This document shows positions 36,784 to 45,522 of a stretch of 64,000 nt of DNA, piece by piece. Numbering within the stretch: the first letter of the stretch is position 1; the number at the start of each line of letters is the position of its first letter. Both the position numbers and the translations under genes were made by a program. The notes under the pieces were generated by a model that did no database searches, was not told the origin of the DNA, and saw only the letters and a program-made list of their open reading frames with translations. Source of the DNA: Niallia alba (lineage in GTDB: Bacteria > Bacillota > Bacilli > Bacillales > Cytobacillaceae); contig NZ_JABBPK010000001.1 of assembly GCF_012933555.1 (NCBI RefSeq), positions 2,458,001 through 2,522,000 on the forward strand, in the 5' to 3' direction.

Positions 36784-37419
36784 TTGGTATCAGTACGAAC
36801 ATTTTTAATTGGAATAATCGTTGCATTTTCTGCTTTCTTTGTTTTGGATAACTATTTTTCTTATCCCATATTTTTGAATATATTTATTTGTTATATCCTC
36901 GTATTTATTACAATGTATATCGCATCCTTGTTTAGCATTCATACAACGAGAAACATGACGAAGTTGGAGAAGTTATTTAGAAAGAACAGAAAGCATCCAT
37001 ATTATAGTTTTGTCCATGCATTAAGTAATAAAGATGATAAAAGGGTAATTACAAGTTATCGAAAACTAATCAAACGGAAAAAATATCAATCACAATTTGC
37101 TCTATTCACGATTTTATTTTCTCTTTATTTTGGAAAAACGTTAGGTCTGAGAGAAGAAGCGGAGAAAATAAAACAATTGGAAATAAAGTCCTACTACTTG
37201 GCGTTAATAAATATAGAAGAAAGTCAGTTTAAAGAAGCGAAGAAAATAATAACAACCATAACAAAGAAATGGATGAAAGAAGCACTGTTAGCAGAAATCG
37301 CTTTAAAAAAGGGGGAAGATGAAGTAGCGAAAAAGCATGCTAAAAGTGCTTTAAAGCATACGAAAGGTATTCAATATTATGTGTTGAAAAAAGGGTATGA
37401 AAGAGAATTTGCGTTATAG
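36784..37419 (+). CDS. Membrane protein with C-terminal helical repeats, unknown
   Basis: 211 aa. Two hydrophobic helices at the start (about 5-24 and 29-49) are followed by a basic cytoplasmic helical region that resembles TPR-like helix pairs (ALINIEESQFKEAKKIITT, ALLAEIALKKGEDEVAKKHAKSALKH). I do not recognise the family. TTG 36784 has AAGGAGGA 6 nt before it. It begins 12 bp after the MocR gene and is likely cotranscribed. Its end overlaps the convergent Hsp20-like gene by 6 bp. Confidence 0.75.
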   Translation: MVSVRTFLIGIIVAFSAFFVLDNYFSYPIFLNIFICYILVFITMYIASLFSIHTTRNMTKLEKLFRKNRKHPYYSFVHALSNKDDKRVITSYRKLIKRKKYQSQFALFTILFSLYFGKTLGLREEAEKIKQLEIKSYYLALINIEESQFKEAKKIITTITKKWMKEALLAEIALKKGEDEVAKKHAKSALKHTKGIQYYVLKKGYEREFAL

Positions 37420-37797
37420 AAATTGAATTGGAATAGTAGTGGACTGTATCTTGTTTAGCTGTTTTTCTTTCCGAATGAAAATTTCAAGAATTTGATTTGC
37501 GTATATGGCGCAAATTGGATTTTGTGTAATCGGGATTGGAAAATCAATCGTTCTTTGTTTTTGTTCCCAACGACCAGAATCTTGGATGTTTGCTTTAATA
37601 GTAAGCAAATTCTTTCTTACAGAAAGGTGGATACTGTTTTCTAGACAGTTTGGTAATAATGCTTCAACAATATATTCCTTTTCTGTTTCGTACACGTCAA
37701 TCCGAAATTCTGTTTCATCTAAAATGGAAGTCAGTGGATCAAGAAAATGATTTTTCAACCATTCATCCATTAAATGAATCCAGTTATCATCATTCAT
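37414..37797 (-). CDS. Hsp20/alpha-crystallin-like protein (CotM/CotP-like)
   Basis: 127 aa with the small heat-shock fold: the segment FRIDVYETEKEYIVEALLP opens the alpha-crystallin domain, and NLLTIKANIQ and RTIDFPIPI follow. The usual I-X-I tail is replaced by TIPIQFL. In Bacillus such short divergent members include the spore coat proteins CotM and CotP. A coat role fits its place near yteA and the CotF-like cluster but is not shown. Confidence 0.75.
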   Translation of the reverse strand: MNDDNWIHLMDEWLKNHFLDPLTSILDETEFRIDVYETEKEYIVEALLPNCLENSIHLSVRKNLLTIKANIQDSGRWEQKQRTIDFPIPITQNPICAIYANQILEIFIRKEKQLNKIQSTTIPIQFL

Positions 37798-37858
37798 ATA
37801 TAGTCCTCCTTAGTATATTTAGCTTATTCTAAAGAGGGGAAAAGGTGATGATGATTCC

Positions 37859-37910
37859 AAAAAAAAGGTTGTCTAAAGGTAGGGAAAGTCCTACTTAGAC
37901 AACCTTTTTT
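37859..37910. terminator. Terminator after yteA-like gene
   Basis: AAAAAAGGTTGTCTAA(A) / (T)TAGACAACCTTTTTT with an inner AGG/CCT pairing. It lies at the 3' end of the gene on the minus strand. Confidence 0.85.
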
Positions 37911-37911
37911 C

Positions 37912-38670
37912 TTAGTCATTATTTTCTACATATGGTTCATGTTCATAAGCAGGCAAGTCACCGAATGTCGTCATAATACCTTCTTCATCCAAACTTTGTT
38001 CATAGCGTTTATGCTGTTCATTAGGATAAATGGTTATATTTTTTCCTTCTATATCTACTCCGACAAAGTTTTCATAGTCTTCAACATAGCCAATATTTTC
38101 ATTGCTCTCTGTGTATACGTCATTATAATCGTCATACACTAGATTGGCAAAATCAGATGGTGTTTCTGAAGTACCCCAACTGGCAACCTCTTGCCACGAA
38201 TCTTCGGCATCGAATCCGACTGATTCATCTTTATTATCCATATCAAATTTGCCAAAAGGAGGCGTTAATATTTCCTCTTCTACAGGACGATTATCCGAAA
38301 TTTTCTGATCAGGAGAATGCTCCTTGCAGTAAAGAGTAGTAGGTATAACTTCCAGCCTCTCAATCGGGATATCTTGAGAACACTCTGTACACTTTCCGTA
38401 TGTTCCTTCTTCTATTGCTTTTAATGCACGTATTACCCCCATATACTCATGGTGATAATGTTCCGCCAGTGCGATATCTTTTTCTCTTTCAAATAACTCT
38501 GTTCCTTCATCTCCTGGATGATTATCATAACTAGATAGTTCCCCAACAGATTCATGGTAATGTCCATGTTTCAAATCCAAGTTGTCATTTTGTTCAAATC
38601 TTACTTCTAGATCTCTTTTTTGTTCATCCAATATTTTTTGAAAATGGGACATTTCTTGTTTATTTAGCAT
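37912..38670 (-). CDS. yteA: YteA family sporulation protein (DksA/TraR zinc finger)
   Basis: 252 aa. The first third is a DksA-like helical hairpin with a DNHPGDEG motif, then the zinc-finger-like CTECSQDIP...YCKEH, in which the fourth ligand is His rather than Cys. The C-terminal half is acidic and tyrosine-rich and has the yteA-family segment SWQEVASWGTSETPSD. The family is expressed in sporulation; the molecular role is unclear. Length is close to B. subtilis YteA. Confidence 0.9.
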   Translation of the reverse strand: MLNKQEMSHFQKILDEQKRDLEVRFEQNDNLDLKHGHYHESVGELSSYDNHPGDEGTELFEREKDIALAEHYHHEYMGVIRALKAIEEGTYGKCTECSQDIPIERLEVIPTTLYCKEHSPDQKISDNRPVEEEILTPPFGKFDMDNKDESVGFDAEDSWQEVASWGTSETPSDFANLVYDDYNDVYTESNENIGYVEDYENFVGVDIEGKNITIYPNEQHKRYEQSLDEEGIMTTFGDLPAYEHEPYVENND

Positions 38671-38886
38671 AAGAACCTAATCCTTTCGAGAATTCGTTTG
38701 CTTTATTAGTATGAGCAAAACGATTAAGAACATTAAAGGAAATATGTACATATCATTTTTTAAAATAAATGACAACGATTTTAATTTTATACCCTTACGC
38801 AAAACGTTAAAAATTGCTAGGGGATAGAGTACTTTATATGGGGAAAATATCAAGGTAATTCATATTAGTATGGAGGATATAGATGC

Positions 38887-39153
38887 ATGGAATCAAAAAA
38901 ACTAGCACTACATGAATCACTGGACTTACATGAAGTAATTAATTTCAAAACACTATGTCTTGCGAAATCAAAATTAATGCAAGGGCTTGTTTTTGATCAA
39001 GATTTGAAAGACTTAATGAAAAAAGATGTAAATCAATCGATTCAAGCCCTTTCTGAACTAAGAGAAATATACAAGCAGGTGCCATTTGAAACAGATGTTC
39101 CGCAAAGTCGTCCAACACCAATTATAAATGGAGAGGAAGGTGTTACTCATTGA
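38887..39153 (+). CDS. yraG: Spore coat protein F-like YraG
   Basis: 88 aa, first of five genes whose order and sizes match B. subtilis yraG-yraF-adhB-yraE-yraD. The core [22 protein letters not shown]...[17 protein letters not shown] is a CotF-type helical hairpin. GGAGG precedes the ATG. It overlaps yraF by 4 bp. In B. subtilis the cluster is made in the forespore and mother cell late in sporulation. Confidence 0.85.
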   Translation: MESKKLALHESLDLHEVINFKTLCLAKSKLMQGLVFDQDLKDLMKKDVNQSIQALSELREIYKQVPFETDVPQSRPTPIINGEEGVTH

Positions 39154-39518
39154 ATCATGATCATTTAGATCCGATTAATGCTTTAAACATGCCAGAGATT
39201 GCAGACATGACATTTGCGATGGATTTTCTTGTTCGAGCAAAAGAGAGTGTCAGAAATATCGCGACAGTTTTAACAGAAACTGCATCGCCAGAATTAAGAG
39301 TTCTTTTAAGAAAACAGCTTAAACAAGCAATAAGCATGCATCAAGAAATAACCGAATTAATGATCGAGAAAAAATGGTTTCACCCTCATGATTTAAGCGA
39401 GCAGTATCAATTAGATCAGCTTTCTGCAAAGAATACGATCATGATTGGCAATATGAATTTATTTCCTGTTGAAACAAATCGAAAAGGCATGTTTGATCGC
39501 ACGCCGGATCAACATTAG
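39150..39518 (+). CDS. yraF: Spore coat protein F-like YraF
   Basis: 122 aa, the same length as its B. subtilis homologue. The CotF domain is seen in [24 protein letters not shown] followed by helix [30 protein letters not shown] 39150 is within the stop of yraG, with GAGAGGAAGG upstream. Likely forms a complex with YraG, since CotF itself is made as two pieces; that is inference. Confidence 0.85.
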   Translation: MNHDHLDPINALNMPEIADMTFAMDFLVRAKESVRNIATVLTETASPELRVLLRKQLKQAISMHQEITELMIEKKWFHPHDLSEQYQLDQLSAKNTIMIGNMNLFPVETNRKGMFDRTPDQH

Positions 39519-39537
39519 ACATGGAGGTTATATGTAG

Positions 39538-40674
39538 ATGAAAGCAGTAACATATCAAGGTATTAAAAATGTGGAAGTAAAGGAAGTAGAGGATCCAAAG
39601 ATTTTAAAGCCAGATGATATGATTATCAAGGTCACGAGTACAGCCATTTGCGGATCTGATTTGCATTTGATTCACGGAATGATGCCGAATTTACAAGAAA
39701 ACTATATTATTGGACATGAGCCAATGGGAATTGTTGAAGAAGTTGGCCCAGGAGTAACGAAGCTTAAGAAAGGTGATCGTGTTATAATCCCCTTCAATAT
39801 TGCTTGTGGTGAGTGTCAATATTGTAAAAGTAATTTGGAAAGCCAATGTGATAACTCAAATGATAATGGAGATATTGGAGCTTATTTTGGCTATTCAGGA
39901 AGTGCTGGTGGCTATCCTGGTGGGCAAGCAGAATATTTAAGAGTGCCTTTTGCGAATTTCACTCACTTTAAGATTCCAGAAACATGTGAAGAACCGGATG
40001 AAAAACTAACTGTTATTGCTGATGCCATGACGACTGGTTTTTGGAGTGTAGAGAATGCGGGAGTGAAAGAAGGGGATACAGTAATTGTCTTTGGTTGTGG
40101 ACCAGTTGGACTTTTCTCCCAGAAATTCGCTTGGCTTAAAGGTGCAAAGCGTGTCATTGCAGTAGATTATGTTGATTATCGATTACAGCATGCGAAGCGT
40201 ACCAATAATGTAGAAATCATTAATTTTGAACATATAGAAAATGTTGGTGCTTATTTAAAAGAAATAACAAAAGGTGGAGCCGATGTTGTTATTGATGCAG
40301 TTGGAATGGATGGGAAGATGACTGATTTAGAATTTCTTGCAAGTGGATTGAAGCTACAAGGTGGTACGATAAATGCTCTTGTGATGGCTGCTCAAGCCGT
40401 TCGGAAATGTGGAACGATCCAAATCACTGGCGTATATGGTGGAAGATATAATAGTTTTCCATTAGGAGACATCATGCAACGCAATGTCAACATCCGTTCT
40501 GGACAAGCTCCGGTTATTCATTATATGCCCCACATGTTTGAATTAGTTTCTTCTGGAAAAATTGATCCAGGCGATGTAGTAAGTCACGTTTTGCCTCTCA
40601 GTGAAGCAAAACGAGGATATGAAATTTTTGACACGAAAACAGATAATTGTATAAAAGTTGTATTAAAACCATAA
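39538..40674 (+). CDS. adhB: Zinc-dependent alcohol dehydrogenase AdhB
   Basis: 378 aa medium-chain dehydrogenase. Catalytic zinc ligands are in CGSDLHLIHG and GHEPMG. The structural zinc set is CGECQYCKSNLESQC. The NAD pocket is FGCGPVGLF. It oxidises an alcohol or aldehyde; the substrate is unknown. It is embedded between CotF-like gene pairs exactly as in B. subtilis, hinting at a role in spore or coat chemistry. Confidence 0.9.
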   Translation: MKAVTYQGIKNVEVKEVEDPKILKPDDMIIKVTSTAICGSDLHLIHGMMPNLQENYIIGHEPMGIVEEVGPGVTKLKKGDRVIIPFNIACGECQYCKSNLESQCDNSNDNGDIGAYFGYSGSAGGYPGGQAEYLRVPFANFTHFKIPETCEEPDEKLTVIADAMTTGFWSVENAGVKEGDTVIVFGCGPVGLFSQKFAWLKGAKRVIAVDYVDYRLQHAKRTNNVEIINFEHIENVGAYLKEITKGGADVVIDAVGMDGKMTDLEFLASGLKLQGGTINALVMAAQAVRKCGTIQITGVYGGRYNSFPLGDIMQRNVNIRSGQAPVIHYMPHMFELVSSGKIDPGDVVSHVLPLSEAKRGYEIFDTKTDNCIKVVLKP

Positions 40675-40692
40675 GGAAGGCAGGAGAGCAAA

Positions 40693-40914
40693 ATGGATTA
40701 TGTATTACATGAAGTATTAGAAGTTCAAGAATTGGCAGCTTTTAAGACGATTTGTTTAACTAAAGCAAAAACAATGCGCGCTCTCGTTACAGACCCTCAG
40801 TTAAAAGAGATGATGTTGAGAGATGTGGATATTTCAACTAGGCAGCTACAAGAATTTTCAACTATTTTAGCAAAAGCAACAGAGCTGGAAGGATTAGGAG
40901 TGAAGCGTGTATGA
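40693..40914 (+). CDS. yraE: Spore coat protein F-like YraE
   Basis: 73 aa, related to YraG (LEVQELAAFKTICLTKAKTMRALVTDPQLKEMMLRDVD). It starts 18 bp after adhB behind AAGGAAGGCAGGAG and overlaps yraD by 4 bp. Probably a paralogue from duplication of the yraG-yraF pair. Confidence 0.85.
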   Translation: MDYVLHEVLEVQELAAFKTICLTKAKTMRALVTDPQLKEMMLRDVDISTRQLQEFSTILAKATELEGLGVKRV

Positions 40915-41210
40915 ATTCCATTATTGAATATTTAACAGGGCTGGATGTATTAACAGATCAAATGATAGCGACAGACCTATTGATTTCGGCAAAAAGCGGA
41001 ATAAGAAATTATGCAATGGCCATAACTGAAACAGGTCATCCGGAAATTAAAGCAATACTCGCTCGCCATTTGGATGAAGCCCTAGATATGCATGAAATGC
41101 TTTCCACATATATGACTGAAAAAGGCTGGTACAATGCGTGGGAACCGAAAGAGCAAATGAATCTTAATTTGCAAAATATAAATACGGCCATAAATTTGCC
41201 AACCTTATAA
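40911..41210 (+). CDS. yraD: Spore coat protein F-like YraD
   Basis: 99 aa, the same length as in B. subtilis. It is the partner of YraE as YraF is of YraG: DQMIATDLLISAKSGIRNYAMAITE and the second helix LARHLDEALDMHEMLSTYMTEKGWY. Last gene of the cluster, with a terminator 3 bp later. Confidence 0.85.
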   Translation: MNSIIEYLTGLDVLTDQMIATDLLISAKSGIRNYAMAITETGHPEIKAILARHLDEALDMHEMLSTYMTEKGWYNAWEPKEQMNLNLQNINTAINLPTL

Positions 41211-41213
41211 GAA

Positions 41214-41248
41214 AAAAAGGAACTTGTTCTGAGAAACAGTTCCTTTTT
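41214..41248 (+). terminator. Terminator after yraD
   Basis: AAAAAGGAACT / AGTTCCTTTTT with a loop around CTGAG. Confidence 0.85.
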
Positions 41249-41387
41249 GTTAGGATAGAGGTGTTGAAAACTAACTTAACAGTATAATTTCACTAAAATA
41301 TTTACCGATAAAAAACAATTTCTCATGTAAATTCCTGTGTTAATAGGTGTTTATAAAATGAAAATCACAAATTTTTTTGAAAAAAAT

Positions 41388-42790
41388 CACTAGTGTTGCA
41401 TAAATATTGTCGCAATTTTCAGTCTCATTATCCTCCTTGTTTAGAGCCAAAAAGGTAAATACCTATTCAAAGGTGGCTCCATCCATTTGGTTTTTTTTTA
41501 CAATTAGACTTGTGCGACAACAACAATTTGCTTATTAAGGGATGGCTTTCCCTTCAATCTTTCGAAGCCAGATATGGGCTGGTTTCCACAATGCAGCCCT
41601 TAAATAACGGCTAATTTGTAAGGTTTTTCGCTTACTTCTTGTTTCAAGTTGTACGAGAACATGTAGGCAAAAAACAATCAGTGCGATAAACACTTGGTTT
41701 TGAATCGCCCATTCACTTTGACCGTAGAACTTTTTGATGCTGAGATGCTGTTTGATCCATTTAAAGAACAACTCAATTGCCCACCGTGATTTGTACATCT
41801 CTGAAATTTCTTCGGCACTCAAATCAAAACGATTGGTAATTAAATGCAGTTCATTTCCTTTTGAATCCATCACTTTTAGAAGACGAAAGTAATTTTCAGC
41901 ACGGTTTTGAGTCGTACCAATCAACACCATTTGATCTGACAAAACAGCTGAATTCTCGGGTAGTTTAAAATTATAAACTTCCCGTATGACTGCGTTTTTC
42001 CGTAGCCTTGAAAGAAAAAAGTAACCATCATCTGTCATTCGGTCAAAGCGCTCGTAATCTAGGTAGCCACGGTCAAACACATACATGCATTCTTTATCAT
42101 CAACCATGATTTCAAGCTGACCACGATCATGTTCTTTTGCCGTTGTTAAAACAGCCTTTTCAGGATAGGAACTCCCTTTTTCCATAAACACAAGTCTCAA
42201 ATGCAACTTGACACCCGCTTTTGTTTTGCGGAACTTTGCCCATTTATGATTGGTCAAATTAAGTGGCAATGTGCTTGAATCAATGATTTTTAACGGCATA
42301 ATAAGCTTTGTATAATGTGTTTTTGCATGAATTTGTGCGACTAAATCAAGGAAAAGCCTTTGAAATAAATCTGGATTTATACCGTTTAATCGGCGTGAGA
42401 GCTGAGAAATACTGATTGAATCAAGATCAATGCCTTTTTGTAGTTGGTCGTCGAAAAGACAATCGCTTAGCTCATGCAAACTTTCGACTTCTTGTAGCTG
42501 TGCAAAAAGGAGTAATTTTAGAAATGAGTCTGTTTTTAGTTTTTTCGTATAGTAATCTAATTTCAACGTTTTCACGGTTTCTTCAAAAAGTTGAAGATTT
42601 ATTGGTGAAAACCATTGTCCAAATGAAGTTTTTCGTGTAATCTTGTCCATGAGTTGGTCCTTTTTTAGTGGATTTGGACGGGTTACCACCTGACTTATCC
42701 ATTATAAAGGACTTTTTCTTTGCATAAAATAATAAAATTGAACATTTTGAGTATTTTTAATAGTAAAAATAAATTAATGCAACACTAGTG
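41388..42790 (-). mobile_element. IS4 family insertion sequence (IS4Bsu1/IS5377-like)
   Basis: A 1403-bp element with terminal inverted repeats CACTAGTGTTGCAT (41388-41401) and ATGCAACACTAGTG (42777-42790). It is flanked by a perfect 9-bp target duplication GAAAAAAAT (41379-41387 and 42791-42799). Size, ends and transposase fit the IS4Bsu1 group. Intact ends and duplication suggest a recent insertion. It sits 21 bp upstream of the melR -35 box. Confidence 0.93.
41535..42650 (-). CDS. IS4 family transposase
   Basis: 371 aa DDE transposase. DDE-domain blocks are PLKIIDSSTLPL (first Asp), MYVFDRGYLDY (second Asp) and the YREK-like segment YKSRWAIELFFKWIKQHL (Glu). The N-terminal region QLSRRLNGINPDLFQRLF is usual for the IS4Sa group. 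ATG 42650 was chosen for AAAGGA upstream; an in-frame GTG at 42689 lacks one. The frame is intact, so it could be active. Confidence 0.92.
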   Translation of the reverse strand: MDKITRKTSFGQWFSPINLQLFEETVKTLKLDYYTKKLKTDSFLKLLLFAQLQEVESLHELSDCLFDDQLQKGIDLDSISISQLSRRLNGINPDLFQRLFLDLVAQIHAKTHYTKLIMPLKIIDSSTLPLNLTNHKWAKFRKTKAGVKLHLRLVFMEKGSSYPEKAVLTTAKEHDRGQLEIMVDDKECMYVFDRGYLDYERFDRMTDDGYFFLSRLRKNAVIREVYNFKLPENSAVLSDQMVLIGTTQNRAENYFRLLKVMDSKGNELHLITNRFDLSAEEISEMYKSRWAIELFFKWIKQHLSIKKFYGQSEWAIQNQVFIALIVFCLHVLVQLETRSKRKTLQISRYLRAALWKPAHIWLRKIEGKAIP

Positions 42791-42811
42791 GAAAAAAATA
42801 TATTTTTTATC

Positions 42812-42840
42812 TTGAAAGCCTTTTCAAAAGGTGTTATTAT
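42812..42840 (+). promoter_or_regulatory. melR promoter with LacI-type operator
   Basis: TTGAAA (42812-42817), a 17-bp spacer and TATTAT (42835-42840). The -35 box is inside the near palindrome TTGAAAGCCTTTTCAA (42812-42827), the form of a LacI/GalR operator and close to a CcpA site. MelR may bind here and repress its own gene. The IS right end is 21 bp upstream, so the core promoter is intact. Confidence 0.6.
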
Positions 42841-42921
42841 TCGTATATGCCAGGTAATTATATTAGTGATTTTGAAGAAAAGTTTACTGGTTTTAAAAGA
42901 AACAAGAAGAGGGTTTTAAAA

Positions 42922-43932
42922 ATGGCAACGATTAAAGAAATTGCGGATAAGTCGAATGTATCAGCATCAACTGTTTCACGAGTGCTAAATAATGATCATA
43001 CACTTACCGTTCAGGCAAAAACAAGAGAACGTATTCTTCGAGTTGCCAAAGAGCTCGGTTATGAAACGATCTTAGAAAGACGGTTAAAGCAAAAACAGCA
43101 GGATACAAAACATGTTGGTATTATGCTAACTCAATCATTGGATGAAGAAATAAGTGATCCTTATTTTCTATCGATTCGTCAAGGGATTGAAATGGAACTA
43201 GCCCATAATGGAATCAAAACGGCTACTTTTCGCTTACATGAAACAGAAGGAAATCAAATGATTGAAGAACTTGATGGGTTAATTGTCGTCGGCAGAGTGA
43301 AAGAGTCTACCTTAAAAGCAATCAGCAGGGTGGATAATGTGGTTTACATAAATCATTCTCCTAACGAAGACCTCTATGATTCTGTCGTTATCAATTTTGA
43401 ACGTGCTACAGAAAAAGCATTGCGCCACTTATTAGCTACTGGATACAAACGAATTGGCTACATTGGTGGGAAGGAAATGGAACACTTGAAAAATCAAAAG
43501 CTTCTTTCAGAAGATAAACGTCTCACCACTTTTGAACGTTACATGAAAGAAAAAAACTTATATGATCAAGAGTCTATTTTTATTGGTGAGTATACAATGG
43601 CACAGGGCTATCAATTGATGAAAAAAGCCATTCAAGCATCAAAGTTACCAGAAGCATTTTTTATTGGCAGTGATCCAATGGCGATTGGAGCTTTAAGAGC
43701 TTTACAAGAAGCAAATCTTCATGTACCCGAAGATGTGGCCATTATTAGTTTCGATGATATTGAGGCAGCGAAATTCGCGAGTACACCATTAACAACAATT
43801 AGAGTTCATACGAAAGAAATGGGTCAAACAGGGGTAAAACTTTTGCTAGACCGGCTAAATGGCAGGGAACTTCCGTTGACTGTTACGCTCCCAACAGAAT
43901 TGGTTATTAGGGAAAGCTGCGGAGGGAAATAA
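42922..43932 (+). CDS. melR: LacI family regulator of alpha-galactoside use
   Basis: 336 aa. The HTH begins at once (MATIKEIADKSNVSASTVSRVLNND), followed by a periplasmic-binding-like sugar domain (HVGIMLTQS, GRVKESTL, AFFIGSDPMAIGAL). I chose ATG 42922 because LacI proteins start at this HTH; the upstream in-frame segment is not homologous. It is the first gene of an operon in the melREDCA order of B. subtilis, where MelR (MsmR) represses the set in the absence of alpha-galactosides. Confidence 0.9.
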   Translation: MATIKEIADKSNVSASTVSRVLNNDHTLTVQAKTRERILRVAKELGYETILERRLKQKQQDTKHVGIMLTQSLDEEISDPYFLSIRQGIEMELAHNGIKTATFRLHETEGNQMIEELDGLIVVGRVKESTLKAISRVDNVVYINHSPNEDLYDSVVINFERATEKALRHLLATGYKRIGYIGGKEMEHLKNQKLLSEDKRLTTFERYMKEKNLYDQESIFIGEYTMAQGYQLMKKAIQASKLPEAFFIGSDPMAIGALRALQEANLHVPEDVAIISFDDIEAAKFASTPLTTIRVHTKEMGQTGVKLLLDRLNGRELPLTVTLPTELVIRESCGGK

Positions 43933-44001
43933 AATAACTCTTTTTAAGGGGGTGATGAACGAATTGGCGTAAAAAGTATTCATATGTGTATAGCCCTCCC
44001 A

Positions 44002-44049
44002 GCACCAAATTCTTGGTGCCAGGTTCAAAGTGATGGCAGTCACTTTTTT
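44002..44049 (+). terminator. Two hairpins between melR and melE
   Basis: GCACCAA/TTGGTGC (44002-44019) and AAAGTGA/TCACTTT followed by TTT (44027-44049). The second looks like a weak terminator. It could lower melEDCA expression relative to melR, or protect the downstream message after processing. Confidence 0.5.
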
Positions 44050-44191
44050 GCGGGCGGCTAAACTCCACCAACGAAAGGGAGCTTAATTCTATTATATAGA
44101 TGCTCCTAAAAACCAGCAAGAGAACGAACTCGAAAATTAGGTGAAAGTACCTAGTGTTTTCAAAATACGAAATTTTAGGGGGCGTTTTTTA

Positions 44192-45457
44192 ATGAAAAGG
44201 CTTTTAAAAACTATGGCGATTGCTATTGCTTTAACAACGATTGCAACTGGATGTAGTAAATCTTCAGGTGGTAATGAAGCAAATGGTGGTAAGACTGTCG
44301 TTACGATGTATTCGACAGTGACAAATGAAGCAGATAAAATTACAATGCAAAATGTTGTTGAAAAATTCGAAAAAGAAAATCCTGATATCGATATTAAAGA
44401 AAATTATCCTGCTGACGGTTATGAAGGAATGCTTCGTGTTAAGATGGCTGCGAATGATATGCCAGACTTATTTGATACCCACGGCTGGGCAATCCATCGT
44501 TACGGAGAATATGTAGAAGATTTGAAAGACATGAATTGGGTGCAAGATCTTGACCCGGCGCTAAATCAAATTTTAATGGATGATACCGGGAAAGTTTATG
44601 CTTATCCTCTTAATCAGGCAAAGGATGGACTTACATATAATGCAACACTTCTTGAAGAATATGGAATAGAACCTCCAAGAACCTTTGCTGAATTTATGAC
44701 AGCGCTTGAAACAATTAAGAAAAAAGGAAAGGGAGAAGTGACTCCACTATGGTTTGCTGGCTCTGATAAATCAGCATTCGGCCAGTATTTTGATCAATTT
44801 TCAACACCGTTATTAATTACTGGTGAGAAAAATTTTAAGAAGGAATTGCTGGATGGAACGTTTGATTGGTCCAATTACACATTTCTAGCAGAAAAATTAA
44901 AGGAAATGCAAGATAAGAAGCTCCTTAATGAAGATGTCTTGACCGCTCAAAATCATCAAATGGTAGACTTAATGGCTCAAAGTAAAATTGCGTTTATAGT
45001 TGGCGGTGGCATGCTCGGTCCTTCTGTAGAAGAATTAAATCCAGATGTTAAACTTGGCATCACTCCAATGCCTGTAATCAAAGAAGGCGACGAACCCAGC
45101 TGGATTGGTGGCGAACGTCATACATTAGCTGTTTGGAAGGACTCTAAAGTTAAAGAAGAGGCGAAGAAATTTCTGGAATTTATCTCACAGCCAGAAATCG
45201 TGAAAGAGATAGCGGAAGGTACTTCACTTCCAGCAGGATTAACGAATACAGAATCAAAAAACTATTACTCTGATTATTACGAGAAGTATAAGGATATTAA
45301 AGTAGAGCCTTATTTTGACCGTATCTATTTACCGAGCGGCATGTGGGACCCTATGGGGGCTACTGGTCAGGAATTATTATCTGGGACTATGAAGCCAGAA
45401 GATGTTTCGAAAAAGATGGCAGAAGAATATAAGAGATTACTAGAACAAAAGAAATAG
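44192..45457 (+). CDS. melE: Alpha-galactoside ABC transporter, solute-binding lipoprotein
   Basis: 421 aa. Lipoprotein signal: basic start, hydrophobic core and the lipobox ATGC followed by SKSSGGN. The rest is a type I sugar-binding protein (MSTVTNEADK region, DTHGWA, GGERHTLAVWKDSK). It captures raffinose, melibiose or related sugars for MelDC. ATG 44192 has AGGGGGCG upstream. The ATPase is not in this operon; a shared MsmX-like ATPase elsewhere is likely, as in B. subtilis. Confidence 0.9.
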   Translation: MKRLLKTMAIAIALTTIATGCSKSSGGNEANGGKTVVTMYSTVTNEADKITMQNVVEKFEKENPDIDIKENYPADGYEGMLRVKMAANDMPDLFDTHGWAIHRYGEYVEDLKDMNWVQDLDPALNQILMDDTGKVYAYPLNQAKDGLTYNATLLEEYGIEPPRTFAEFMTALETIKKKGKGEVTPLWFAGSDKSAFGQYFDQFSTPLLITGEKNFKKELLDGTFDWSNYTFLAEKLKEMQDKKLLNEDVLTAQNHQMVDLMAQSKIAFIVGGGMLGPSVEELNPDVKLGITPMPVIKEGDEPSWIGGERHTLAVWKDSKVKEEAKKFLEFISQPEIVKEIAEGTSLPAGLTNTESKNYYSDYYEKYKDIKVEPYFDRIYLPSGMWDPMGATGQELLSGTMKPEDVSKKMAEEYKRLLEQKK

Positions 45458-45522
45458 CTTTACGGTAGGAGGAACGAGTATCAACATTTGTACCTCTCAA
45501 TCTAAACTAGGGGATGGTTACT

